A DNA stretch of 34,029 nucleotides from Candidatus Kuenenia stuttgartensis (GCA_945861975.1 CAMAXD010000018.1:1-34029), one strand, 5' to 3'; positions 1 through 7,876 are shown, numbered from the stretch's first letter. Notes: generated from the letters alone by a model not told the origin. Made by a program: numbers and translations.

Positions 1-230
1 CCATCTGCGTCCTCGGCATGATCGTCGGACTGAGCGAACTGAGCTTCAACGTCAATCAGGAACTTGAAGACGTCGGGTCCGCCATCGGAAATATCAACCA
101 GACCTACTACTACACACTCGCCAGCGGCAAGAAGGGCGAAGTCGTCGGAGGCACAAACCTCGACTTCCAGGATGAGTGCGACAACAGCTGCGATATCAAC
201 TGCGACTCACCAGCTCAGGGTGAGAGGTAA
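1..230 (+). CDS. Pilin-like small surface protein, copy 1 (5' end missing)
   Basis: The reading frame is already open at the left edge (codons start at base 3) and ends at TAA 228-230, so the N-terminus lies outside the window. The visible part begins inside a hydrophobic segment (ICVLGMIVGL). It continues with a Tyr-rich stretch (QTYYYTLASGKK) and ends in an Asp/Cys cluster, C-x3-C-x3-C, then SPAQGER. It is a close paralogue of the next gene (342-671), and 56 consecutive bases are identical (93-148 and 507-562). By analogy with that complete copy it is probably an exported or membrane-inserted pilin-like subunit (Flp/TadE-like), but no machinery gene is in view, so the role is inferred. It lacks the poly-Ser tail of copy 2. 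Confidence 0.75.
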   Translation, partial: ICVLGMIVGLSELSFNVNQELEDVGSAIGNINQTYYYTLASGKKGEVVGGTNLDFQDECDNSCDINCDSPAQGER

Positions 231-328
231 GCAGCGATATGCTGGCGGCGAAAAGCTCGTCGCTGGAAAAATTTGATACTGAACACTGAACTGAAATCTC
301 AAATTACAAATAAGCAAATTAATAGCCT

Positions 329-332
329 GGAG
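329..332 (+). promoter_or_regulatory. Ribosome binding site fixing the GTG start of pilin-like copy 2
   Basis: GGAG lies 9 bases before a GTG codon at 342. An in-frame TAA at 333-335 excludes any earlier start, so GTG 342 is the first possible start and has a good Shine-Dalgarno site. Confidence 0.65.
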
Positions 333-341
333 TAATTTCTC

Positions 342-671
342 GTGAACTTAATCACCGCTCTGAAGAATGATGAAAACGGCTTCGTAGTTTCTGCTGAACT
401 GGTTCTCGTCGGCACCATCTGTGTGCTCGGCATGATCGTAGGCCTGACAGAACTGTCCTACGGCGTCAACGAAGAACTCGAAGACGTGGGCTCTGCCATC
501 GGCAGCATCAACCAGACCTACTACTACACACTCGCCAGCGGCAAGAAGGGCGAAGTCGTCGGCAGCACGAATCTTGACTTCCAGGATGAATGCGACAACA
601 GCTGCGACATTACCTGCGACAGTCCTGCTCAGGGTGAAAAAGGCAACTCCAGCTCAAGCAGCAGTTACTAA
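342..671 (+). CDS. Pilin-like small surface protein, copy 2 (Flp/TadE-like N-terminus)
   Basis: This 109-residue protein starts at GTG. A short polar N-terminus (about 1-13, ending NDENG) leads into a hydrophobic segment of about 25 residues (FVVSAELVLVGTICVLGMIVG). That layout recalls class III (Flp/TadE) prepilins: polar leader, Gly, then a hydrophobic helix with an early Glu. If cleavage follows the Gly, the Glu falls at +6 rather than the usual +5, so classical prepilin processing is not certain. The mature part is acidic, with a Tyr-rich patch, three Cys in C-x3-C-x3-C spacing among Asp residues, and a C-terminal GNSSSSSSY tail absent from copy 1. It is likely a structural subunit at the cell surface. 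The upstream paralogue suggests a tandem array that may extend beyond the left edge. A hairpin about 350 bases downstream (1027) may terminate it. Confidence 0.7.
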   Translation: MNLITALKNDENGFVVSAELVLVGTICVLGMIVGLTELSYGVNEELEDVGSAIGSINQTYYYTLASGKKGEVVGSTNLDFQDECDNSCDITCDSPAQGEKGNSSSSSSY

Positions 672-738
672 CGTCTGATCGTAAAGCGAATAGCTGCGAT
701 ACAGCCCTCCAAATACACCCGACGAGTTGAACGACTGT

Positions 739-888
739 TTCACCACAGAGTCGACAGAGGGCAATCACAGAGTAAAACAAGACTTGACTTTCCTCCGCGT
801 TCCTCGGCGACCTCTGCGTTCAAAAACGCTTCTGCTTTCTTATCTGTTCCCGTGATTTCTCTGTGCTCTCATTGACCTCTGTGGTAAA
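739..888. repeat. Palindromic CACAGAG repeat element, copy A
   Basis: The element is about 150 bases long. It starts with TTCACCACAGAG (739-750) and ends with CTCTGTGGTAAA (877-888), nearly its reverse complement. The left part repeats ACAGAG in one direction and the right part repeats CTCTG/TCTCTGTG in the other. A related 174-base element with the same ends lies at 33467-33640. It is non-coding and MITE- or REP-like, and it fills most of the 672-1100 gap, in which I see no gene. Confidence 0.7.
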
Positions 889-1026
889 TCGTCCACCCAA
901 AAAAGATCCAATGGTTTGAGGGCAAAGCTCGCTTCAGATGGACAACCACAGCTCAACGTGTGGTCTTCGCACACAGACCAGACCTTTCAACTCAACCTTC
1001 CGAACAACCGTGTCTCCTGTTTCGGG

Positions 1027-1075
1027 ACAAACAGCCCGCATTCCTCGCGAATGCCGGGCTGTTTGTCTTTTGTTG
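1027..1075 (+). terminator. Strong hairpin terminator between convergent genes
   Basis: The perfect 12-base arms ACAAACAGCCCG (1027-1038) and CGGGCTGTTTGT (1055-1066) enclose an inner CATTC/GAATG stem and a CTCGC loop. The arms are followed on the + strand by a T-rich run (CTTTTGTTG). The hairpin sits 35 bases beyond the stop of the minus-strand gene ending at 1101 and 355 bases beyond the pilin-like gene. The T-run favours the + direction, but it may serve both. Confidence 0.7.
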
Positions 1076-1100
1076 TGCAACGGAAAAGATCGTCTTTGTC

Positions 1101-1451
1101 CTATCGCCGTTTCTTAGGGCGAACGATCCAGACCGCGATTCCGATCACCAGAAGAATCGGGAACAGAACCTTGATCCTGTTAACGAATACAGCCAGCAGC
1201 ACGAGCACCGCTAGTCGTCCGCGTCCAAGACCGTTCCAGACCGTTGGTCGACGACTGACCGGAAGGCACAGCCAGAGTGCTCCCAGTACAATCCCGATTC
1301 GAAGACAGGCGGCCGGCCAGGCAGAATCCTGATACCCGCCCCACAGGCCAAATATGGACGCAACTCCGCAGGCCAGCGCGATAGCGCCAACTCGGCGACG
1401 GCGGTCAACTAACGAAACAGTCGAAGGATTGTCGGAGGCCTTACCGGACAT
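1101..1451 (-). CDS. Small integral membrane protein, last gene of the ExbB-ExbD-toroid operon
   Basis: I choose the ATG at 1451, giving 116 residues (MSGKASDN...). It lies 5 bases after the stop of the toroid gene; longer starts would overlap that gene by up to 70 bases. After a basic cytoplasmic-looking N-terminus (VDRRRRVG) there are three or four hydrophobic segments: about residues 22-40 (IALACGVASIFGLWGG), 48-66 (ACLRIGIVLGALWLCLPV) and 78-109 (a long hydrophobic stretch interrupted by NRIK). The C-terminus is basic (VRPKKRR). I recognise no family. Position and spacing suggest co-transcription with the motor genes, perhaps as an assembly or membrane partner, but nothing in the sequence proves this. 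Confidence 0.7.
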   Translation of the reverse strand: MSGKASDNPSTVSLVDRRRRVGAIALACGVASIFGLWGGYQDSAWPAACLRIGIVLGALWLCLPVSRRPTVWNGLGRGRLAVLVLLAVFVNRIKVLFPILLVIGIAVWIVRPKKRR

Positions 1452-1456
1452 CGTGT

Positions 1457-4400
1457 TTACTTTTCGAGTTCCAGATAAAGCGGTAAATGCCGGTAGTAGA
1501 CTTCCAGCATCAACAGATTCAAGCATGTCAGATAATGACGACCACCGCCATTAGCCCATTTGTCAGGCGAAGGTCGAGAAGGATCCCAACTGCCGCTGAC
1601 CAATCCCTCTTTACTCTGAGTCGTAACGAGCAGATCACGTAAACTATTATTCCACTCGTTCCAGTGATCCCCCTGCATATGGAACATCACCTGCGTGGCA
1701 TAGTACCAATAGTAGGCGTCACGCTGGCCAAAATCGGGCAAACGTGTTCGCAGATAATTTGCACCGGCAATCAACTGAGCGTCATCACGTTTGGCCCCCA
1801 GGTATTGCCGCATCAGCAGCCCCTCCGCTGACATGGCTGGGCTGACGTCTTTCGTGGGATGATAGCTGAACTGTCCGGCAGCCGACTTGCTCTGCACAGA
1901 ATCAAGCCAATGACTCACTCCGGCGTAGGCGTCTTTAGGCACATTGAGTCCGGCCATTTCACCACTCTTCAGTGCCATCAATTGCCAACCGGAAACCGAC
2001 GTGTCCGATTCAAACTGCGGACGGTATCTCCATCCTCCGAACTCCTTATGTTGCGACTCGACAATAAAGTCCAAAGCCCTCTGGGCAGGGGCTCGCAGGG
2101 CAGGATCTTTCGTCAGCCCATACGCTTCACAAAGAGCGATGGACGCAATTCCGTGACTGTAAAACCATACGAATTCCGTCTCGTCGGCAAAGAGATCTCC
2201 ATCGGGCTTCTGATGTTCCAGCAGCCACTTCATTCCACGATCAACGACTTCCTGATGCTTTCCGGACTGATGAGTATATCCTGCTCCAAGGAACGCCAGC
2301 AGACTCAAGCCAGTGGCCGCACTATTGGAGACAAAGCTGCCCTCACCGAGCGACTCAGACGTCTCGCCGGGAAAATCATCAATGCTCCAATGTCCATCAG
2401 GATATTGATTGCGAGTAAGCCACTGCAGACCTCGTTCAACAGCCTCCTCTGAGTCCTCTGAACCTCCAAGTGTCTTTGCGGCTTCACGTCGCGCATCTGT
2501 TGTTCGCATCGAAAGACTCTCAGGGATCGAGGCCTCCGGAGAACTGCCACGTCCCTGAACCGACTTTTTTGCCAGTCCGGCAATCGCTTCCGCCGATGCC
2601 AACGACGGCCGATCAGCCCCAACACCCTTGCGCCCTGATGGAGTCGTAATTCGCGAAGTCAACGAAGGATCGCCAGCAATCCCAAAGCCGGAAGACGCCT
2701 GCGAAGGTCCACTTGCCCCCGGTAATCCGGCAGTTCGTCGAGGCAGCGCGCGGGTTCTGGGACCAGCGACAGCAGCAAGTCCCGCAGAAGCTGACTGCGG
2801 GCCAGCAAGCACCAGAGCACCCCCTTGTTCCGCCGCAACAGCTCCTTCGGTTAACCCCGGCAAAGCCCCCATGGATTTCGATCGTGCAAGCCCGGGACCA
2901 CTTCCGGCAGCAAAGCCGTCAGTGGCGGAAAGACGTGCGTTCGGTACTGTCCCACGTTCCCCATCGATGACTCCTGTTGCCACTTTCATTAGCCCGGATG
3001 CTGCAGTCGAAGAGGGGCCAACTCGATTTGATCCGGTTCGACTCTGGATCAATACCCCCGGCTCCCCGATTGCTTTCCCTGTCGGTAATCCGCTGCTCTG
3101 GCGTCCAGTCGAAGTTCGCGCCGGGCCGGCAATCATTCTCTCTGCAGATGGTTTGGTTCCAACTCCAATACCACTCACACCACTTTCACTCGCCGCCGTT
3201 CCAACAGCGTCAGCACCTGGCCCGGAACGTCTTGCAGGCGCAACCGACAAACCCGTATCAGAGCTTAATCCAGGCTTTGCCCCGCCAGCAGATTGTGATC
3301 TCGCAACCTTCACGCCCTGAAGCGAATTCACTGCGACACTAGTGCCCAGCGATCCATTCGATGACTCAATCTCACCCGCCGCCATGGTCCCGCCCGGTAC
3401 TTTTGCCGCGGTCGTCCTCTGTCCAGAGCGAGAGTTTGCAGATTCCGCAAGAGTTGGTCCGGAGGCCTCACTGGTCGCCGAAACTTCAACACTTTCAGCA
3501 GCACTACTTGACGCTGCCTGCGCGGCAGACACTTCCGAGCGTGCCATTAAGGCAACTCCACCATCTACCGGAGCACCTCCAGCTGCTTGCTCAGTTCGCG
3601 CGGACCGAGATGGGACCTTTGCTTTCACAGGCGGCTCTACAACCGGAGAAGGCACGTCGGCCCGCATGCTCGACTCTGCGGCGGATGCTGGATCCGCAGC
3701 CACCCGTCGAGGGACATCTGTATTGCGCTCTTTGAAAGTCGATTGAGTTGCTTCTTTTGAGGCAATCTGGATCTCTTCAGGCTTTGCCTCAACGGCATCG
3801 GCTTCGGCAACCTCTCGTTCGGAAGCAGCGGCATCCACCATCTCCGGAGTCACAGTGGCTTCACTGCGATTCGCGCGAATCTGAGCCGCCTCAATCTGCA
3901 TTTCCGGTGAGTCATTATCGTCTATTTGACGCTCAGCAACTGGAATCTCCGCTGCCGATTTGTTCTGCTGAACTTGATCCTCCAGCCTTGCCTCCTCCGC
4001 TGAAGCTGCTGCTGCGACATCCGGAACTGCGATGGCCTCCGGCTCTTCAATGTCACCCGCTGCCGCCTGACGTTGCATTTGCTCCGCAGAGTCAGCAGCA
4101 AACTCGACCTTCTCACGACGTTCCGGCGTCTCTGCTTGTTCTGCAACTTGAGGCACTTCAACCGCCTCTGACTCCGCCTTTTCAGCTTCGGCGATCATCA
4201 TTTCTGAACGCTCAGGCTCAAGCTCACGATCAGGTGTCTCAGTATCATTCTGCTGTAGCCAAGCTGCAGCAGGATCCGGCACATCACTGGTGGCATAGTC
4301 CGGCAATGTAAACTCTTCACGGGGAATGTGTGAGAGATCAGCAGCCTGAGCAGGTGTCGGTAACGGCCCGCGAAAATCTACGGTTGTCATCGACAGACAC

Positions 4401-4705
4401 AGGAGAAAATGAATCAGCAGGCTCAGAGCAATCGCCCACTGCAATCGGCGTTTGATCACTCCGCGAACCAGAAACGTGACCAGAAGTAACATCGCGATCA
4501 GCGCAAACGCCCACGCGATCTGACCTGAAAGGTGCTGCATACCGGGCAGCGGAACAACACTGGCATCGGTGAAAACAGCCGCCATGCCCTGCAGAGAAAC
4601 AATTCCACAGGCGACAGAGACACCAATGGCGACGAATATTCTCAGTCGCTGAGCAGTTGTCAGCTCGTTCAATTCTTCATTCGAAAGCTGAACAAGATCT
4701 CTCAC
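1457..4705 (-). CDS. Large membrane-anchored protein with long linker and C-terminal prenyltransferase/squalene-cyclase-like toroid
   Basis: This 1082-residue protein has a GTG start at 4705 that overlaps the exbD stop (GTGA), implying translational coupling. Three predicted membrane helices occur at about 21-44, 62-84 and 88-109. The basic loop KRR (85-87) and the basic N-terminus on the inside place everything after residue 110 outside the cytoplasm. Residues about 115-350 are Glu/Ala-rich and probably helical or extended; 350-740 are Ser/Ala/Gly-rich, repetitive and likely disordered. Residues about 753-1082 form an alpha/alpha-toroid of the terpene cyclase/prenyltransferase type, with repeats such as GLQWLTRNQYPDGHW and GMKWLLEHQKPDG. 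The cyclase DxDD acid is not seen; the matching place reads ESDTSVSGW (899-907), so cyclase activity is unlikely. Context with ExbB/ExbD suggests an energised envelope function. Composition explains the many long antisense reading frames over it. Confidence 0.85.
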   Translation of the reverse strand: MRDLVQLSNEELNELTTAQRLRIFVAIGVSVACGIVSLQGMAAVFTDASVVPLPGMQHLSGQIAWAFALIAMLLLVTFLVRGVIKRRLQWAIALSLLIHFLLCLSMTTVDFRGPLPTPAQAADLSHIPREEFTLPDYATSDVPDPAAAWLQQNDTETPDRELEPERSEMMIAEAEKAESEAVEVPQVAEQAETPERREKVEFAADSAEQMQRQAAAGDIEEPEAIAVPDVAAAASAEEARLEDQVQQNKSAAEIPVAERQIDDNDSPEMQIEAAQIRANRSEATVTPEMVDAAASEREVAEADAVEAKPEEIQIASKEATQSTFKERNTDVPRRVAADPASAAESSMRADVPSPVVEPPVKAKVPSRSARTEQAAGGAPVDGGVALMARSEVSAAQAASSSAAESVEVSATSEASGPTLAESANSRSGQRTTAAKVPGGTMAAGEIESSNGSLGTSVAVNSLQGVKVARSQSAGGAKPGLSSDTGLSVAPARRSGPGADAVGTAASESGVSGIGVGTKPSAERMIAGPARTSTGRQSSGLPTGKAIGEPGVLIQSRTGSNRVGPSSTAASGLMKVATGVIDGERGTVPNARLSATDGFAAGSGPGLARSKSMGALPGLTEGAVAAEQGGALVLAGPQSASAGLAAVAGPRTRALPRRTAGLPGASGPSQASSGFGIAGDPSLTSRITTPSGRKGVGADRPSLASAEAIAGLAKKSVQGRGSSPEASIPESLSMRTTDARREAAKTLGGSEDSEEAVERGLQWLTRNQYPDGHWSIDDFPGETSESLGEGSFVSNSAATGLSLLAFLGAGYTHQSGKHQEVVDRGMKWLLEHQKPDGDLFADETEFVWFYSHGIASIALCEAYGLTKDPALRAPAQRALDFIVESQHKEFGGWRYRPQFESDTSVSGWQLMALKSGEMAGLNVPKDAYAGVSHWLDSVQSKSAAGQFSYHPTKDVSPAMSAEGLLMRQYLGAKRDDAQLIAGANYLRTRLPDFGQRDAYYWYYATQVMFHMQGDHWNEWNNSLRDLLVTTQSKEGLVSGSWDPSRPSPDKWANGGGRHYLTCLNLLMLEVYYRHLPLYLELEK

Positions 4706-5163
4706 AGCTCGGGCCCCTCCTTGGCGACCTCCGGCGGAATCACCGCCACTCGATAGTCGCGAATTCCGGCCTTGTTACAAAGACTCATAACCCGTGCGAT
4801 GTACTTCCAGTCGGATCGTTCGTCCCCCCGAATCACGACCGGCTGGTTTCCAGGATTATTCGTTCCTGCCCGCTGCAGCCGTTCCTCTAATTGTGCCTCA
4901 CTGTGCAATTCACCAGCCACGTAGTATTGACCATCAACGTTAATATTGACGACCATCTCACGCGGTCGCATCACCATCGGCATGGCGGCCACTGCATCCG
5001 GCAAAGTTGCATCGAGCGATCCTTCGCCGGAAGCTTTGGACTCTTCTTCAAATCGACTGGCCACCATAAAGAACAGCAGCAACTGAAAGACGCAGTCGAT
5101 CATCGGCGTCATGTCAATGAGACGCTTGCTGGTTCCCTGTCGATTCTTGTAGCGAAACCGCAT
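4702..5163 (-). CDS. ExbD/TolR family proton-channel subunit
   Basis: The protein has 153 residues. A short basic cytoplasmic N-terminus (MRFRYKNRQGTSKR) is followed by the family signature IDMTPMIDCVFQLLLFFMVAS at about 16-36. That stretch includes the conserved membrane Asp (D23), which in ExbD/TolR carries protons. The rest is an extracytoplasmic domain ending near PEVAKEGPEL, as in the family. It starts 2 bases after the ExbB-like gene's stop and its own stop overlaps the GTG of the toroid gene, so the three form one operon. In known systems ExbD/TolR pairs with ExbB/TolQ and energises TonB or TolA; neither is present here. I give no symbol because ExbD, TolR and other subfamilies cannot be separated by eye. 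Confidence 0.93.
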   Translation of the reverse strand: MRFRYKNRQGTSKRLIDMTPMIDCVFQLLLFFMVASRFEEESKASGEGSLDATLPDAVAAMPMVMRPREMVVNINVDGQYYVAGELHSEAQLEERLQRAGTNNPGNQPVVIRGDERSDWKYIARVMSLCNKAGIRDYRVAVIPPEVAKEGPEL

Positions 5164-5165
5164 TG

Positions 5166-6209
5166 CTACGACTTCTCCCTGACACTTGGCGCCGAGGGGG
5201 CCGTCACTGTACGAAGGGCACTACGATCATCGATTGTCGTATTCATTTCCCCACTGCCACTTTTTGAGGACGATGTCGATTCCGGGCGAGGTCCGGTTCC
5301 CTTCAACAGGACTCCCGACGCATCACTCTTCCGGGTCACTCGCCATTTGCCTTCAAACCGTTCAAACAACGGCACGATCTCATTGAAAACATCTTCCATG
5401 CCCCGCAACAGGCGTTCAATTCGCCCCTCAAGCATATTGGCAATCACAATCGCCGGAATTGCGACACTGAGTCCGGCAAACGTCGTAATCAATGCCGTGT
5501 AGATCCCCTGTGCAAGTTCCTGCCCCTTGGCTGTTCCTGTGGAAGTCGAAGTACTGATGACCATAAAGGCCATAATCATTCCCTGCACGGTTCCCAGAAG
5601 TCCCAGCATCGGCGAAATGCTGACCACCACATTGATTGGGCGAATGTTCTGAGCCATTTGGTCAGCTTCTCGACTGACCGCATCTTCGACGGCTTTCTCC
5701 AACTCTGCCTGCGGTCTCCCGACTTTCAGGATCGCCGCCTGCAGAACCCGAGTTAACGGGGAGCGATACTTCAGGCAAACATCGTAAGCCAGTCGCGGAT
5801 CGATACCGCTGCTCTGCTGATTTAACTTCTGCAATCCGACCAGGAGCCCGGGAGGGATGATCCGATTTCTTCGCAGCCCAATTCTTCGCTCAATGGCATA
5901 CGCCATGACAACGATTGAGCACAACGCAATCGGGATCATAAACAGGCCACCCTGAACGGCCAGATCCCATAAAAATGGCAATGGCTGAGGTATCCCCAGC
6001 CGCACAAGTTCATCAGATACGTTTCTGGTAAAAGATTTGGCTTCCGCCATCGTTTCCGAAGAAGAATCTTCGGCTGCAACATTACCCTGAGGTCCATCTG
6101 AGATTTGACCAGATTGATCAACAGGAGCGGACGACTCCTGTGCCAAAGCCGGTGGCAGAGTGAGGCACAGAAAAACCACAGAACCAAAAACAATCAGCGA
6201 AGTTCGCAT
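5166..6209 (-). CDS. MotA/TolQ/ExbB family proton channel with signal peptide
   Basis: I place the start at ATG 6209 (347 residues) because it begins a clear signal peptide (MRTSLIVFGSVVFLCLTLPP, cleavage near ALA-QE at 23/24). An ATG 36 bases upstream would put a polar stretch before it. A short periplasmic region follows, then a first membrane helix at about 85-107 (LFMIPIALCSIVVMAYAIERR). A long cytoplasmic loop leads to two further helices containing ISPMLGLLGTVQGMI and LITTFAGLSVAIPAIVIAN, the classical ExbB/TolQ pore segments. The C-terminus is Ser/Thr-rich. It is the first gene of the ExbB-ExbD-toroid operon. An N-terminal signal peptide on an ExbB homologue is common among homologues outside the E. 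coli type. Confidence 0.92.
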   Translation of the reverse strand: MRTSLIVFGSVVFLCLTLPPALAQESSAPVDQSGQISDGPQGNVAAEDSSSETMAEAKSFTRNVSDELVRLGIPQPLPFLWDLAVQGGLFMIPIALCSIVVMAYAIERRIGLRRNRIIPPGLLVGLQKLNQQSSGIDPRLAYDVCLKYRSPLTRVLQAAILKVGRPQAELEKAVEDAVSREADQMAQNIRPINVVVSISPMLGLLGTVQGMIMAFMVISTSTSTGTAKGQELAQGIYTALITTFAGLSVAIPAIVIANMLEGRIERLLRGMEDVFNEIVPLFERFEGKWRVTRKSDASGVLLKGTGPRPESTSSSKSGSGEMNTTIDDRSALRTVTAPSAPSVREKS

Positions 6210-6645
6210 GGAACATCCTGAGAGGCCATTAATGAGGTACTTCATGGTTCAGTTTCGCCTGAAACAAATTGCAATTCATTTCCTGTGCTGACCCGCAGGT
6301 TACAAAACTCTATGCAGCCGGACATGTCGCTCGCCACTAACTTGACTGCCATCTTCGGGACATTTCAGGATGTCGGCGATTTTCTCCGAATTCTCTCCGG
6401 CTGTTTTCTGTGTTCCAGCATCGAAACAACAAACTCTGTCTCTTTAGAGAACGTGTTCTTCCGGAGCGGAACGGAAACCCCGTGCATCGTTTATCGCCGA
6501 CAATGTGATCCCGCCGACGACGAAGCCCCACTACGCGACAACCTGAACTGTTCGTGCTATTCGGATGTTTTTTCGAGTTTCCCGGGACTTCTGTGCTGCT
6601 TTGCACCAGAGCCGACCGAAAACGCCGCATCTTCGGAAAGCCAAC
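6210..6645. other. Intergenic region upstream of the ExbB operon
   Basis: These 436 bases lie between the unknown gene ending at 6646 and the ExbB-like start, both on the minus strand. Open frames here are short, rich in Cys, Arg and Ser, and lack recognisable domains or ribosome sites, so I call no gene. It presumably holds the promoter of the operon (minus strand, towards 6210) and the 3' end of the upstream unit. I see no clear hairpin terminator. Confidence 0.4.
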
Positions 6646-7347
6646 CTATTTTCGACATCGCTGAAGATGAACCCCATTTCCCTCAATAACCAGTTCCAGC
6701 AGAATATTCTGCAACTGGGAGCAAAGTCGAGTTCTGTGGCGTTCCAGATAAGTATGTTTGCTGCCGGGATCAATCTCCAGAAAGGCTGCCGTACTCAGGC
6801 GGTGTTTAGGGGCTCTCCAGAACGCCAAAAACATCGGAATGTTCACGGTCCCGCGAAGTTTAATACTCCCATCCTGATCAGTTCGGACGATTAATTCGTC
6901 TCCTAATTGCTCAATCGTCGTTCGCAACAGGTCACTTCGAAGCGGAACTTCAGCTGCTCGGTACGCCTGTTTTTTCGCCCAATGCTCCACAGCCACCACG
7001 GCTTCTTCAAGCTCCAGAACCCCGGAGAACTGAACAGGGCTCTTCGTCTCCACAGCCTGCCGCAGAGCTTCAATCAGCGGTTGCAGCATTCTGTATTTCA
7101 TTCGAGTCTCAGGAATTAGCCTGCGGTATTCCCACAGAGCACTATCATCTGCCACCAGGATTTCCAGCACTTTCGCACCATTCCCGGGAGCAACGATATA
7201 ATCGCGAGCGATGCCGGCCGACGCAGCATCACAGGCTTCAAACACGTTCTTGTAGATAAAGTCCAGGCGACGGCGAAGATCTTCAGCAAGGATCTCTGGC
7301 GACTCAACCCACTGCTTGCCCTGTGACTTAGCTTCTCGATTTGACAT
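6646..7347 (-). CDS. Conserved-looking protein of unknown function, 233 residues
   Basis: The protein has 233 residues and starts at ATG 7347. It has no signal peptide and no membrane helices. The sequence is mixed alpha/beta with a charged N-terminal half (residues 15-125, mostly helical) and a more beta-like second half containing TIEQLGDELIVRTDQDG and GSIKLRGTVNIPMFLAFW, ending basic (LQRCRK). The coding pattern is convincing and the frame has no close competitor, but I do not recognise a family. It lies 100 bases downstream of the cytidine deaminase gene on the same strand and could be the last gene of that operon or have its own promoter. It is probably cytoplasmic. Confidence 0.7.
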   Translation of the reverse strand: MSNREAKSQGKQWVESPEILAEDLRRRLDFIYKNVFEACDAASAGIARDYIVAPGNGAKVLEILVADDSALWEYRRLIPETRMKYRMLQPLIEALRQAVETKSPVQFSGVLELEEAVVAVEHWAKKQAYRAAEVPLRSDLLRTTIEQLGDELIVRTDQDGSIKLRGTVNIPMFLAFWRAPKHRLSTAAFLEIDPGSKHTYLERHRTRLCSQLQNILLELVIEGNGVHLQRCRK

Positions 7348-7447
7348 ATGCGAACTACGGTCTGAAATGGCCTATAAGCCCGCCGGACAAATACTGGCGG
7401 CTTCATCAGAGGTTGACTCTCATGAGTCCGATGAATATCAGCGGATC

Positions 7448-7873
7448 TTACAGACTCCCATGATCCAGACGAAAGGCTCGAGGTAGAAGTTCGCTCAGGA
7501 GTACCACTTCCGGGTCATTGGCACCCGCGGAATCGAGATTATCAAGAATTACGGGCAATTGAGGGCTGAACTCCATCAGAAACTGACGACAGGCCCCACA
7601 CGGGACCGGCACTCCGGTCAACGAAATGCAGATGGCTCGAAAGTCCCGATACCCATGAGCTACCGCTGAGCAGACCGCCACTCGCTCTGCACAAATCGTC
7701 AGACCGTACGAGGCGTTCTCAACATTGCATCCTGTGAAAATCTCTCCGGAGTCCGTCAGAACAGCGGCCCCCACATGGTACTTCGAATACGGAGCCCACG
7801 CCTTTTCTCGCACTTTGCGTGCCGCATCGCGAAGAGCAATCCATTCCGGAATCCGAGCCAGCGTCAAGTTCAT
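7448..7873 (-). CDS. cdd: Cytidine deaminase
   Basis: This 141-residue protein has the length of the homotetrameric cytidine deaminases. It deaminates cytidine and deoxycytidine to uridine and deoxyuridine for pyrimidine salvage in the cytoplasm. The sequence shows the N-terminal APYSKYHVGAAV motif (27-38), the substrate-binding CNVENASYG (49-57), the zinc/catalytic motif C61-A-E63 and the second zinc motif P91-C92-G-A-C95. All catalytic residues are therefore present. The ATG at 7873 lies 3 bases after the stop of the LarA-like gene, so the two are almost certainly co-transcribed. The C-terminal extension (PEVVLLSELLPRAF) matches the family ending. Why a salvage enzyme sits in an operon with a glycosyltransferase and a LarA-like protein is unclear. 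Confidence 0.95.
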   Translation of the reverse strand: MNLTLARIPEWIALRDAARKVREKAWAPYSKYHVGAAVLTDSGEIFTGCNVENASYGLTICAERVAVCSAVAHGYRDFRAICISLTGVPVPCGACRQFLMEFSPQLPVILDNLDSAGANDPEVVLLSELLPRAFRLDHGSL

Positions 7874-7876
7874 CAG

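Noticed and set aside
2628-4311. Long plus-strand open frames (2628-3320, 3342-3746, 3748-4311)
   Set aside because: They are antisense to the low-complexity linker of the toroid protein, with Pro/Ala/Ser- or Gln/Leu-rich composition and no domain. They are composition shadows.
6285-6689. Plus-strand frame of 134 residues upstream of the ExbB operon
   Set aside because: It is Cys/Ser-rich without a domain and partly overlaps the confident minus-strand gene 6646-7347.
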